The notes: generated by a model not told the origin, from the sequence alone. A stretch of 64,000 nucleotides of DNA from Okeanomitos corallinicola TIOX110 (GCF_038050375.1 NZ_CP150886.1:806001-870000), one strand, 5' to 3'; positions 29,702 to 39,117 are shown, counted from the stretch's first letter. Numbers and translations: made by a program.

Positions 29702-31900
29702 ATGGAATCTAGAGAATCTATAGATTTAGACCTTGGTAAATACTTATTAAGCGTCAAACGTCAATTAATACCTGCAATCACAGTATTTATAGCCACAGTA
29801 GTTTTAAGTGCGGCTGCAACTACTAGACTTAAACCATCCTACGAAGCTGGAGGAAAACTATTATTCAAAATTCCCTCTTTTAACGTAGTCGGATCTAATC
29901 TCATACCCAGTAACTCTGACGGAGGAGGAGATCTCAAGTCTTTAGTATCTAGTCAAAACCCTATTAGCACTCAAATTGAAGTAATTAATTCCCCATCGTT
30001 ATTGCAAAAAACCATAGACGAACTAAAACTCAAAAATAGCACAGGTGAACCCCTCGAACCTTCCGAGCTAAAAAAAGCCTTAAAACTGAAAATTGTTGGC
30101 GGTACAGATGTACTGGAAATTACCTATAAAAGCCGCAAAGCTCAAGAAACAGCAGCAGTAGTCAATTCAATTATGAATGTCTACTTAAAAAATGATATTC
30201 TATCCAATCGGGCAGAAGCAGAAGCAACTCGCCAATTTATGGATAAACAACTCCCAAAAACTCAAAATGCAGTTCGCAGAGCCGAAGTAGACCTACGCAG
30301 ATTTAAACAACAGAATAATATTGTAGACCTTTCAGAAGAAATCGTATCAGCAGTTAAAGTTATTGGTCTCATAGATGAGCAAATTAATAATGTCAAAGCT
30401 GAACTGGCTCAAGTAACAGCCCAAACGCAAGAACTAAATCAGCAATTGAATCTGACTTCTCAACAGGCTATAGCTATTAGCACCATCAGTCAATCTCGTG
30501 CCATACAAGGGATTTTGGCACAACTTCAAGATACTGAAAAACAATTAGCAATTGAACGTAGCCGCTTCTTGGATAATAACCCCTTAATTACCAGTTTAGA
30601 AGCAAAGATAGTTAGTTTAAATGATATCCTCGAACGACAAATTAGAGCCACAGTTGGTAATAAAATCAAAATTACTCCTGACATATTACAAATAGGTGAA
30701 TTAAAACAACAATTAATCCAAGAGTTAATCCGATCTGAAGTGCAACGCTTAGGGTTAAATCAAAAATATTTATCTTTGCTCCAATCCCGCTCTACCTATC
30801 AACAAAGACTCAAAGTTATCCCTCAATTAGCAGAAACTCAGCGCGAATTAGAAAGAAAAGTAGAAGTAGCCCAATCTACCTATCAAACCCTGTTGAAAAA
30901 GGTGCAAGAATTACAAGTAGCAGAAAATAATAATACCGCTAATGCTCGGATTATTGTTAAAGCTACAATACCTGAGAAACCCGCAGGAGGGAAAAAACCC
31001 ATCATTATTTTCATCGGATTTTTATTAGGAACTTTCTTTGGTACAAGCACTATTCTTTTACTAGAAATGAGAGATAGATCCCTAAAATCTCTACAAGAAG
31101 TTAGAGACATATTTGACTATACTTTATTAGGAATTTTTCCCTCATTATTTAAAAAATCTCTGTTTCGTCTGCCTAATTCAGAATCAACAACATCGGAAAT
31201 TATTACTAAAGAAGCACCCCAATCTTTAACTAGCGAAATGTACCGCGTTACTCAAGCTAATATTAGACTCTTGAGTTCAGATAAAGTTATTAAGAGTCTT
31301 GTAGTTACCAGTTCTATTTCTAAAGAAGGTAAATCTACAGTTGCCGCTAATTTAGCTACAGCTATCTCTCAATTAGGACGAAAAGTTTTACTAATTGATG
31401 CAGATTTAAGAGTTCCCTCTCAACATCATCTTTGGCAGATTAATAGTTCACCAGGATTGAGCGAAGTCCTCGTTGGCCAAGCTAAATGTAGCACTTCTAT
31501 CTCTAGGGTGATGGATAATCTTGATGTTTTAACCGCCGGTGTTAGACCTCCCAACCCCCTAGCTTTATTAGATTCTAAACGGATGGCTGCCCTAATTGCC
31601 AAATTATCATCTCACTATGATTTTGTGATTATTGACACTCCCCCTTTATTAGTTGGTGCGGATGCTGTAACTGTCAGTAAAATGACAGATGGTATTTTAT
31701 TAGTAGCTCGGCCTGGTGTGATTGATTATAATAATGCTCGCACTGCTAAAGAGATGCTAAAACGCTCTAACTATAATGTTTTAGGTTTATTAGTTAATGG
31801 CATCATCGAAAAAAATGAACCTAATAATTACTTTTATAGTCCTCAAGAATATTATTCTGCTCCTAAAACTGTCACCAATACAGTCAGAATTAAGGTATAA
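29702..31900 (+). CDS. Polysaccharide copolymerase with C-terminal tyrosine autokinase (Wzc type)
   Basis: 732 aa. N-terminal membrane helix (about 19-36), Wzz chain-length domain, a long coiled-coil middle (about 170-400), second helix at about 435-455, then the BY-kinase: Walker A SKEGKSTVAAN (K544), Walker A' VLLIDADLR and Walker B FVIIDTPP. The C-terminal tail FYSPQEYYSAP holds the tyrosine cluster that is phosphorylated in such kinases. It regulates chain length and export of the operon product. The last codons lie in a long hairpin. Confidence 0.95.
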   Translation: MESRESIDLDLGKYLLSVKRQLIPAITVFIATVVLSAAATTRLKPSYEAGGKLLFKIPSFNVVGSNLIPSNSDGGGDLKSLVSSQNPISTQIEVINSPSLLQKTIDELKLKNSTGEPLEPSELKKALKLKIVGGTDVLEITYKSRKAQETAAVVNSIMNVYLKNDILSNRAEAEATRQFMDKQLPKTQNAVRRAEVDLRRFKQQNNIVDLSEEIVSAVKVIGLIDEQINNVKAELAQVTAQTQELNQQLNLTSQQAIAISTISQSRAIQGILAQLQDTEKQLAIERSRFLDNNPLITSLEAKIVSLNDILERQIRATVGNKIKITPDILQIGELKQQLIQELIRSEVQRLGLNQKYLSLLQSRSTYQQRLKVIPQLAETQRELERKVEVAQSTYQTLLKKVQELQVAENNNTANARIIVKATIPEKPAGGKKPIIIFIGFLLGTFFGTSTILLLEMRDRSLKSLQEVRDIFDYTLLGIFPSLFKKSLFRLPNSESTTSEIITKEAPQSLTSEMYRVTQANIRLLSSDKVIKSLVVTSSISKEGKSTVAANLATAISQLGRKVLLIDADLRVPSQHHLWQINSSPGLSEVLVGQAKCSTSISRVMDNLDVLTAGVRPPNPLALLDSKRMAALIAKLSSHYDFVIIDTPPLLVGADAVTVSKMTDGILLVARPGVIDYNNARTAKEMLKRSNYNVLGLLVNGIIEKNEPNNYFYSPQEYYSAPKTVTNTVRIKV

Positions 31901-31922
31901 CCTCAATTCTGACTGTATTGGT
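31874..31922 (+). terminator. 18-bp perfect hairpin over the kinase stop codon
   Basis: 31874-31891 and 31905-31922 are exact reverse complements, with a 13-base loop that contains the TAA stop of the tyrosine kinase. It ends the exopolysaccharide operon. There is no T run after it, so intrinsic termination is uncertain; RNA 3'-end protection is an alternative. Confidence 0.55.
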
Positions 31923-31944
31923 ATTGGTAAACTTCGCCGAATTT

Positions 31945-33360
31945 ATAGACAAATATAGTCATATATAGTCATTAATCACACAGAAGTCAGCTAAAATCAC
32001 TTATACAGCTTTTCTTGTGCAAAGAGAACTGAGCAAGAATTTTGTGCATTATCAGCCCGAAGATATGTTAGTATATATGGGCGAATATTTCCAGAAACCA
32101 GTTAGTGTATGCAAGTAGTCGAGCGGCATATCATTCAAAGAAATCATCCCCATTATCAGGAGATTGATAAATTGTGTTTTGCTGCCAAAAACCTCTACAA
32201 TTATGCTAACTTTCACATTCGCCAAAGTTTCATCTTTGCTCAAAAATACCTCGATTACAATTGTTTAGCAAAACAATTAAAAGCGACAGAACCATACCAG
32301 TCCTTACCAGCGAAAGTTGCCCAACAAGTATTATTAGGACTACATCGCAACTGGTTAAGTTTTTTTGCAGCAATTAAAGCTTATGCCTCAGATAAATCTA
32401 AATTTTTAGGTAGACCCAAATTACCTAAATATAAACACAAAGAAAAAGGTAGACATTTATTAGTTTATACAGCCCAAGCAGTGAGTAAACCCAAAATGAA
32501 ATCTGGGTTAATTCATCTGTCACAAACACAGATTCACATTCCTACAAAAGTAGATTATTGTTATCTAAATCAAGTAAGAATTGTCCCCAAGATTGACCAT
32601 TATGTAGTAGAAGTTGTCTATGAAAAAGAGGAAACAGATTATGGTTTAGACCCTAATTCCATAGCAGCGATTGATTTAGGAATAGATAATCTAGCAACCT
32701 TAACATCAAACCAGCCGGGATTTACACCAGTTCTGGTTTCCGGGCGGATTATCAAATCAATTAATCGTTATTACAATCAAAGAAAAGCCAATTTACAATC
32801 TTTACTACCAAATCATCAAAAGACATCTAAACGACTACAAAGTTTAACTAAAAAACGGAATTTTCGAGTAGATGATTATCTGCATAAAGCCAGTCGCTTA
32901 ATTATTAACCATTTAGTCAAGTGTGGGATTGGCACTTTAGTAATAGGTCAAAATTCCTTGTGGAAACAGAATGGGAATTTGGGCAGTAGAAATAATCAAA
33001 ACTTTGTTTGTATTCCCCATACTCGATTTGTACAGCAGTTGAGTTATAAAGCGAAATTAGTAGGGATAAAGGTGTTAGTTTCTGAGGAGTCCTACACTTC
33101 TGTAGCTTCTTTTTTAGACCAAGATACTATTCCTACTTATGGCAAAGTTGACTCGAAAGAAGTGAAATTTAGTGGTCGCAGAATCAAAACTAAACTTTAT
33201 AGAGCAGGTAATGGTTTATTGATTCATGCTGATGTCAATGGTAGTTTGAATATTTTACGAAAAGTAGTCCCGACAGCATTTAGTCTAGGGATAGAGGGCG
33301 TTGTAGTCCGCCCCGTCGGGGTTATTCCCGTCCAACGAAAGGCATGAGATATTTGTCTAT
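31945..33360 (+). mobile_element. Second TnpB-only element
   Basis: Suggested limits are two exact inverted 12-mers, atagacaaatat at 31945-31956 and its complement at 33349-33360, which enclose the tnpB gene and its flanks. Such terminal repeats are not expected for IS200/IS605 members, so the true ends may differ. No tnpA is present. Confidence 0.45.
32109..33347 (+). CDS. tnpB: TnpB-family protein with divergent catalytic site
   Basis: 412 aa. N-terminal YNYANFHIRQSF region and RuvC core. D189 (AAIDLGIDN) and D375 (LIHADVNGS) are present. At the usual second acidic position the chain reads LVIGQNSLWKQ (residues 277-287) with no Glu. A Glu pair, E326-E327, stands in VSEESYTSVASF further on, where other TnpB have the zinc ribbon; no CxxC pairs are seen. 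This may be one of the TnpB types with a relocated catalytic Glu. Only distantly like the tnpB at 5177. Confidence 0.85.
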   Translation: MQVVERHIIQRNHPHYQEIDKLCFAAKNLYNYANFHIRQSFIFAQKYLDYNCLAKQLKATEPYQSLPAKVAQQVLLGLHRNWLSFFAAIKAYASDKSKFLGRPKLPKYKHKEKGRHLLVYTAQAVSKPKMKSGLIHLSQTQIHIPTKVDYCYLNQVRIVPKIDHYVVEVVYEKEETDYGLDPNSIAAIDLGIDNLATLTSNQPGFTPVLVSGRIIKSINRYYNQRKANLQSLLPNHQKTSKRLQSLTKKRNFRVDDYLHKASRLIINHLVKCGIGTLVIGQNSLWKQNGNLGSRNNQNFVCIPHTRFVQQLSYKAKLVGIKVLVSEESYTSVASFLDQDTIPTYGKVDSKEVKFSGRRIKTKLYRAGNGLLIHADVNGSLNILRKVVPTAFSLGIEGVVVRPVGVIPVQRKA

Positions 33361-33384
33361 GTTTTTTGGAACTATGATGCCATG

Positions 33385-33495
33385 AATACAGCATATTTCA
33401 TTCTTATGAGGTACAAATCATAATAAAGAAACTCTTGTGGGGTGGGCATCTTGCCCGCCAATAATGTACCTCATTACACCGGAAAGTGCTGTATT
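33385..33495. repeat. 111-base foldback (MITE-like) repeat
   Basis: Arms 33385-33414 and 33466-33495 are 30 bases each, exact over the outer 9 (aatacagca/tgctgtatt) and inner 9 (atgaggtac/gtacctcat) with a diverged centre. The loop holds a second hairpin gggc-atctt-gccc. No coding capacity. Confidence 0.65.
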
Positions 33496-33678
33496 TGATT
33501 TGATTCACCGAAGAGGTAGAGGGAAGGAGGCTTTCTACCGTGGAGCGAAGTACAAGCTCTGTTTGAGTTTTCCCCCTTGCTCTCTGCTCCCCTACCTCTG
33601 ATGACAAGATCCTATTTTCCAGTGATTATACGATCGGTAAATGTAATGTCTTTACTTTTTTGTGCCAAGATGTAGCTG

Positions 33679-33732
33679 ATACAGCAAACAATGAAATATT
33701 TGTTGTACCTCAAGGAAATAAAAGTGCTGTAT
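33679..33732. repeat. Second, shorter foldback of the same family
   Basis: atacagca at 33679-33686 and tgctgtat at 33725-33732 pair exactly, and gtacctca stands inside, as in the right arm of the 33385-33495 repeat. The inner hairpin is absent. Confidence 0.5.
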
Positions 33733-33786
33733 GTAACACTAATTTACGTGCTAACCGTATAAATCAACTAGGGAGGCTTGAGATAT

Positions 33787-34473
33787 TTAAACCTCATTTC
33801 TAGCCGATTTTGCCATTAGTGCATTGTTAACTTCTTGCAGACATAACCTAACAAAATAAGTACACCACATAGTTATTCCTATTAACTTAAAAGTATCCTC
33901 TATGATGGTAGAAGGAAGATCAGGAAGATTAAGACGTAAAATATCAATGTCAAGAATTATTGAAGACGCAAAACATACGAGTGAAAACAACAAAATCAAG
34001 TATTCTGTTGTCTGCAAAATCAATCTCCTGAAATTAATTAAAAGCATCAAGGCTAGTATTAAATAAACCATTAAAACTAATTTTTCAGGAATATGAAAGT
34101 ATTTTGGAAAAACAACTTCATGAAATAGAAAACAATCATCTGTTAATAATAAAGTTGTGAACAAACCTGCATACAATAAGTACGCGCTATATCTTTTGGT
34201 TGCTTGTAATTGTTTTAATATTGCATAACTAAACAGACAAGTTGCCGCACAAACAGACCAAATTAAGATCCCAATATTAGAAAATAATCCTACGTACCAA
34301 CTTATATTGAATACAGCATTTGCATCTCTAGTTAGTTCACGCAAATCTATATTAGTTGTCAAACTCACAACTACAAAAACCATAGATGCGGGAATAAGTG
34401 TCATCAAAAATGTTAGTACAGCGACTTTTATTTGATGAGTATATGCTGATGAATAAATGCTTAATTTTTGCAT
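33787..34473 (-). CDS. Multi-pass membrane protein of unknown family
   Basis: 228 aa with about six hydrophobic helices (near residues 17-38, 57-82, 94-109, 130-147, 157-175 and 185-210). Two conserved-looking polar spots lie between helices: TDDCFLFHEVVFP and STIIEDTFKLIG. Asp/His/Glu in or near membrane segments could bind a metal, but I cannot name a family. Single gene, next to the exopolysaccharide operon end. Confidence 0.6.
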   Translation of the reverse strand: MQKLSIYSSAYTHQIKVAVLTFLMTLIPASMVFVVVSLTTNIDLRELTRDANAVFNISWYVGLFSNIGILIWSVCAATCLFSYAILKQLQATKRYSAYLLYAGLFTTLLLTDDCFLFHEVVFPKYFHIPEKLVLMVYLILALMLLINFRRLILQTTEYLILLFSLVCFASSIILDIDILRLNLPDLPSTIIEDTFKLIGITMWCTYFVRLCLQEVNNALMAKSARNEV

Positions 34474-35077
34474 CTTTTATTAGATCCTTGTATCTAGTAG
34501 ATTCATTAATGTTTTTAAGTAACTCAAAATTAAGCTATGGCAAAATGCAATTACCTTCTGAAAAAAGTATTGCTAATTTGCATAACCTAAGTTGTATACA
34601 TGAAAAAATGGTATTGTATAACTGCGGGATGTTTTTTGAGTGTAGAGACGTTCCATGGAATGCCTCTACAAGGTTTTTAGATTTATGCAAAATCATTTTC
34701 ATCCCTAAAATCAGCAAGGCCGAAAAAATTTACCGACGGTCATCAACTCGATATCCATCAGCGAAAATTTTTATGACATATATCTCAGTATTTTTGGAAG
34801 TAAGAATTATGATTTTGCCTGTTTATTTACTTCCTGTATGAAACTGTAAATGGTAAAAATCTTAATCTCCTAATTTATCTTTGTGATTTATTTTCGTTTG
34901 AGGTTAACGTTTGGTTAACAACGGTTTGTTAATTAAATCACATATAAAAATAATTTTCAATATTATTCATGTATTTATTTGTGAATTTTTATTTTTATAA
35001 ACTTTGCCATCCAACTCTAATTTCAGATCAACAGATAAGCTTTAATATCTTCATAGTTAGCTTTTGAACGCACAAAA
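34474..35077. other. Spacer upstream of lpxD, no gene
   Basis: About 600 AT-rich bases. It contains a 30-base palindrome at 34641-34670 and paired gttaac sites around 34904-34919 that lie between tgtgattta (34882) and taaatcaca (34941), a possible regulatory inverted repeat for lpxD. An open frame at 34398-34841 is not convincing. Confidence 0.5.
34641..34670. repeat. Dispersed 30-base palindrome
   Basis: tgtagag...ctctaca with the centre ttccatggaa; only two mismatched pairs. Resembles a dispersed palindrome known from many filamentous cyanobacteria. Confidence 0.7.
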
Positions 35078-36124
35078 ATGAAATTTACGGAAATCCTCAG
35101 CCAATTAGGTGATTTAATTAACAATCACAGTCTGACGACAAACCCAGAACTCAATCCAGAAATTACCGGAGTTGCTGCTATAGATGAAGCTAAAAACGGT
35201 AATCTCAGCTATGTAGAAGGTGCAAAATTTGCCTCTTTTATCAATTCTACTGATGCCAGTGCTTTAATTTTGCCCTTGGATGAAAAATTACAAACCCAAG
35301 CTACAGAAAAGGGTATTGCATGGTTAGCAACTCCCGAACCTCGGTTATTATTTGCTCAAGCGATCGCCCTATTTTATCGTCCCTATCAACCCACCGCAGA
35401 TATTCATTCCAGCGCAGTTATCCACCCCACAGCCAAAATCGGTGAAAATGTTTATATTGGCGCTCATGTTGTCATTTCCCAAAATGTAGAAATTGGTGAT
35501 GGTGTAATTATTCACCCCAACGTCGTTATTTATCCTGATGTGAAAATTGGCGATCGCACCACCTTACACGCCAACTGTAGCATCCATGAACGTACCCAAA
35601 TCGGTGCAGAATGCGTAATTCATAGCGGTGCTGTCATCGGTGCAGAAGGCTTTGGTTTTGTTCCCACCCGCACAGGTTGGGTAAAAATGGAACAATCAGG
35701 TTATACAGTTTTAGAAGACCGGGTAGAAATTGGTTGTAACAGTGCTGTTGATCGTCCCGCTGTGGGAGAAACACGGATTGGTAAAGATACAAAAATAGAT
35801 AATTTAGTGCAAATAGGACACGGTTGTCAAATAGGTTCAGGATGTGCTGTTGCCGGTCAAGCAGGAATGGCCGGAGGTGTCAAAGTAGGCAACCGCGTCA
35901 TCTTAGCAGGACAGTCAGGCATAGCCAACCAGGTAACAATCGGAGATGGGGCGATCGCCTCCGCCCAAGCTGGTATACACAGCAACGTTGCCCCAGGAGA
36001 AATTGTTTCTGGAACTCCCGCTTTACCACACAAACTATATTTGAAGGTGTGTGCTGTTTATAGTCGTTTGCCAGATATGTATCAATCTTTGAAGGAATTA
36101 AAACGTCAGCTAGGGCAAAAGTAG
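35078..36124 (+). CDS. lpxD: UDP-3-O-acylglucosamine N-acyltransferase
   Basis: 348 aa. N-terminal uridine-binding domain (ITGVAAIDEAKNGNLSYV) and then a long left-handed beta helix of hexapeptide repeats (IHPTAKIGENVYIGAHVV and on). The catalytic His is in NLVQIGHGCQIG. It adds the N-linked acyl chain in lipid A synthesis in the cytoplasm. Usually grouped with lpxC, fabZ and lpxA; here it is alone. Confidence 0.95.
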   Translation: MKFTEILSQLGDLINNHSLTTNPELNPEITGVAAIDEAKNGNLSYVEGAKFASFINSTDASALILPLDEKLQTQATEKGIAWLATPEPRLLFAQAIALFYRPYQPTADIHSSAVIHPTAKIGENVYIGAHVVISQNVEIGDGVIIHPNVVIYPDVKIGDRTTLHANCSIHERTQIGAECVIHSGAVIGAEGFGFVPTRTGWVKMEQSGYTVLEDRVEIGCNSAVDRPAVGETRIGKDTKIDNLVQIGHGCQIGSGCAVAGQAGMAGGVKVGNRVILAGQSGIANQVTIGDGAIASAQAGIHSNVAPGEIVSGTPALPHKLYLKVCAVYSRLPDMYQSLKELKRQLGQK

Positions 36125-36246
36125 ATAATTAACTAGAAGTCTTGAGTGTTAACAGGGAAGCACTACTAATTTAAGTGGAGTTTCCCTTAAATATATGTTT
36201 ATCTTATGTGCAGCATGAAAACATATACAGTGTAGGCTTTTAGCTA

Positions 36247-37152
36247 TTACATTCCCAACTTTTCCAACACCGATTTTGTCGAAACAATATGTCTATCTAA
36301 ACCCAACTTTTCAGGACTAATTCCCAAAGACAAAGCAATTAATTGCGGTAAATGTAAAACAGGTAAACCTAACTTCTTACCAATTACCTTTTCTACCTCT
36401 GGTTGCCGAGAATCCAAATTCAGATGACATAAAGGACAAGGTGTAACAATACAATCAGCACCACCTTCTATGGCTTCTTGAACGTGCATCCCAGCCATTT
36501 TAAAAGACTCATTAGTCGCATAACTAGAAAGAGGCCAACCACAACATTGAGTCCGTCCACGATAATATACAGGTGTTGCGCCTACAGCCCGAAATACATT
36601 TTCCATCGCCTCTGGTTTAAATGGATCATCATAGGTCATAGACTTTTGAGCGCGGAGCAAATAACAACCATAAAACGCTGCACATTTAAGACCAGTTAAC
36701 TTACGGGTAACACGTTCCTTGATATTATCTAAACCATAATCTTGAACTAAAGCATAAAGAATATGTTTAACTTCCGTACTACCCCGATAGGGTGAACAAC
36801 CTTCTTTTTCTAATAAACCATTAACTTGACTGACATAATCTGGTTTCGTTGTTTGACATTCCTTGAGACGTTCATCAACATGACCAATCACACCTTGACA
36901 AGTGCTACAGTGAGTCAAAAGAGGGAGATTTAACTCTTCTGCCAAAGCAATATTTCGGGCATTAACAGTATCTTCCAACAATAGGGAATCTTCCTTAAAA
37001 GTACCCGAACCACAACAAGCAGCTTTTTTCAATTCAATAAGTTCTATACCCAAAGCTTGAGTCAGTGACTGGGTAGACATATGTAATTCCCGACAAGCAC
37101 CTTGAGCCACACAACCGGGATAGTAAGCGTATTTTAGAGTTTGAGATAGCAT
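36247..37152 (-). CDS. Heterodisulfide reductase subunit B-like protein (CCG domains)
   Basis: 301 aa. Two cysteine-rich CCG modules: YYPGCVAQGA...KKAACCGSG...HCSTCQG, then AFYGCYLLR...TQCCGWPLS...TPCPLCHLN. These bind noncubane iron-sulfur clusters in HdrB. In cyanobacteria the homologue has been proposed as a membrane-linking part of succinate dehydrogenase (SdhC/E-like). No sdhA or sdhB in the window. Single gene. Confidence 0.88.
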   Translation of the reverse strand: MLSQTLKYAYYPGCVAQGACRELHMSTQSLTQALGIELIELKKAACCGSGTFKEDSLLLEDTVNARNIALAEELNLPLLTHCSTCQGVIGHVDERLKECQTTKPDYVSQVNGLLEKEGCSPYRGSTEVKHILYALVQDYGLDNIKERVTRKLTGLKCAAFYGCYLLRAQKSMTYDDPFKPEAMENVFRAVGATPVYYRGRTQCCGWPLSSYATNESFKMAGMHVQEAIEGGADCIVTPCPLCHLNLDSRQPEVEKVIGKKLGLPVLHLPQLIALSLGISPEKLGLDRHIVSTKSVLEKLGM

Positions 37153-37239
37153 AAAATTATATTTGAATAAGAGCGATCGCTAGGCCACGAAAAATTCAAC
37201 AGTTTGAATATCTCCAGTGAGTATAGCTTGAAAACGGTA

Positions 37240-37301
37240 GGGGGAGAGGGGGAGAGGGGGAGAAAAACTTTTCATTACCCATTACCCATTACCCATTCCC
37301 T
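37240..37301. repeat. STRR arrays (gggggaga)n and (cattacc)n
   Basis: Three copies of gggggaga at 37240-37263, then four heptamer copies of cattacc ending at about 37300, upstream of acpP. Confidence 0.85.
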
Positions 37302-37402
37302 AATAACTATACTCAGGAACACCCTTTCCGATAAGATGTATATGCTCAAAAAACATGACCGATAAAGAGCAAATCATAGCAATAGGTTAAGGACTTTCAT
37401 CT

Positions 37403-37636
37403 ATGAGTATTTTGGAAAAGGTTAAAGAAATTGTCTCCGAACAACTAGGAGTGGAGAAAGAAAAAGTCAAGCCTGAAGCCTCATTTACAGAGGATTTATC
37501 AGCTGACTCCCTCGATGTTGTGGAATTAGTCATGGCATTGGAAGAAGAATTTGGTATAGAAATTCCTGATGAAGATGCTGAAAAAATTCAGAAGGTTCAA
37601 GATGTAGTAGACTACATCAACAAAAAGCAAGGCTAA
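37403..37636 (+). CDS. acpP: Acyl carrier protein
   Basis: 77 aa acidic protein that carries fatty acyl chains during synthesis. The phosphopantetheine serine is S36 in [14 protein letters not shown] clear aagga site precedes the ATG. fabF follows on the same strand 169 bases later, the usual pairing. Confidence 0.98.
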   Translation: MSILEKVKEIVSEQLGVEKEKVKPEASFTEDLSADSLDVVELVMALEEEFGIEIPDEDAEKIQKVQDVVDYINKKQG

Positions 37637-37805
37637 TTAATCCACCCAAGACTTTGAAAGGCATGGGTATGGGTATTAGGGACTGGGGGCTGAAAATTGT
37701 TCAATTTTGAAATGTTCCCAATTTTAAAACCCAACATCCTTAATACCTGATCCTGGAACTTTATTTATTTCTAATTGCTCCTTTTTCGCCACCTTTAACT
37801 GAATC

Positions 37806-39053
37806 ATGACAGACTATAAACGTAAGCGCGTTGTTATAACTGGTGTTGGCGCGATTACTCCTATTGGTAACACACCGACTGAATATTGGGAAGCCTTGGT
37901 AAGCGGGCGTAATGGCATAGACTGGATTACAGCTTTTGATACGTCCAAGCATGACTGCCGTATTGCTGGAGAAGTGAAAAACTTCGATCCCCATGAATAC
38001 ATGGAAAAGAAAGATGCCAAGCGCATGGATCGTTTTTCCCAATTTGCCATAGCTGCTGCTAAACAGGCAATAGCAGACGCGCAATTAGTTATTAATGACC
38101 TCAACGCTGAACAGATAGGAGTCATGATCGGTTCAGGCGTTGGCGGTATTAAAGTCTTAGAAGACCAGCAAACAGTCTATCTCAACAAAGGCCCAGACCG
38201 CTGTAGTCCCTTCATGATTCCCATGATGATCGCTAACATGGCAGCTGGACTAACAGCAATACACACTGGTGCAAAAGGTCCAAATTCATGTCCTGTGACA
38301 GCTTGTGCCTCTGGTTCTAACGCCATAGGTGATGCCTTTCGCCTCATTCAAAATGGCTATGCCCAAGCTATGATTTGTGGCGGTTCAGAAGCCGCAGTTA
38401 CACCCTTATCTGTAGCGGGATTTGCTGCCGCCAGAGCGCTTTCTACGAAAAATGATCCAGACACAGCTTGTCGCCCTTTTGACAAAGACCGGGATGGTTT
38501 TGTGATGGGCGAAGGTTCAGGTATATTAATTCTAGAAGAATTAGAACACGCCCTCAATCGCGGCGCTCGTATTTATGGGGAAATGGTCGGCTATGGTATG
38601 ACCTGTGATGCTTATCACATGACCTCCCCCGTTCCTGGTGGTTTAGGGGCTGCCAGAGCTATCGAACTAGCGCTCAAAGATGGTCAACTAACACCAGAAA
38701 TGGTGAGTTATATCAACGCCCATGGCACAAGTACCTCAGCCAATGATGTTACAGAAACAGCAGCTATTAAAAAGGCTTTGGGCGATCATGCTTATAAGGT
38801 AGCAATCAGTTCTACTAAATCCATGACAGGTCATTTATTAGGTGGTTCTGGGGGAATAGAAGCAGTAGCAACAATGCTGGCGATCGCTAATGACCGTATA
38901 CCTCCTACAATTCATTTGGATAACCCTGATGATGGCTGTGATTTAGATTATGTCCCCCACACCAGCCGCGCTCAAACCGTAGAGGTGGCAATCTCCAATT
39001 CCTTTGGATTTGGTGGTCATAACGTTACTTTAGCCTTTAGAAAATATCGGTGA
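37806..39053 (+). CDS. fabF: Beta-ketoacyl-ACP synthase II
   Basis: 415 aa condensing enzyme of fatty-acid elongation. Catalytic Cys C167 in VTACASGSN, His in NAHGTSTSANDVTE and His in KSMTGHLLGGSGG. The TGA stop is the first triplet of a repeat (tgattgg, tgattag). Confidence 0.97.
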   Translation: MTDYKRKRVVITGVGAITPIGNTPTEYWEALVSGRNGIDWITAFDTSKHDCRIAGEVKNFDPHEYMEKKDAKRMDRFSQFAIAAAKQAIADAQLVINDLNAEQIGVMIGSGVGGIKVLEDQQTVYLNKGPDRCSPFMIPMMIANMAAGLTAIHTGAKGPNSCPVTACASGSNAIGDAFRLIQNGYAQAMICGGSEAAVTPLSVAGFAAARALSTKNDPDTACRPFDKDRDGFVMGEGSGILILEELEHALNRGARIYGEMVGYGMTCDAYHMTSPVPGGLGAARAIELALKDGQLTPEMVSYINAHGTSTSANDVTETAAIKKALGDHAYKVAISSTKSMTGHLLGGSGGIEAVATMLAIANDRIPPTIHLDNPDDGCDLDYVPHTSRAQTVEVAISNSFGFGGHNVTLAFRKYR

Positions 39054-39117
39054 TTGGTGATTAGTGATGGGGTTAATACTCCCCCTCTCCCCCTCTCCCA
39101 CTCTCCCACTCTCCCCC
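39051..39117. repeat. STRR arrays behind fabF
   Basis: tgattggtgattagtgat begins with the fabF stop codon. From about 39079 follow ctccccc and ctcccac units. No clear hairpin terminator is seen. Confidence 0.8.

Larger units (their letters stand above)
33348..33786. other. Repeat-rich spacer with no gene
   Basis: Apart from the two foldback repeats, this stretch shows no ORF with protein-like composition. Some high-purine text at 33505-33600 may be decayed coding DNA, but I recognise nothing in it. Confidence 0.5.

Noticed and set aside
33404-33607. 67-codon minus-strand frame
   Set aside because: Falls on the foldback repeat; no family resemblance or ribosome site.
34398-34841. 147-codon open frame on the plus strand
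   Set aside because: It overlaps the start of the membrane protein gene, begins with GTG without a ribosome site, runs through a dispersed palindrome and looks like no protein family.
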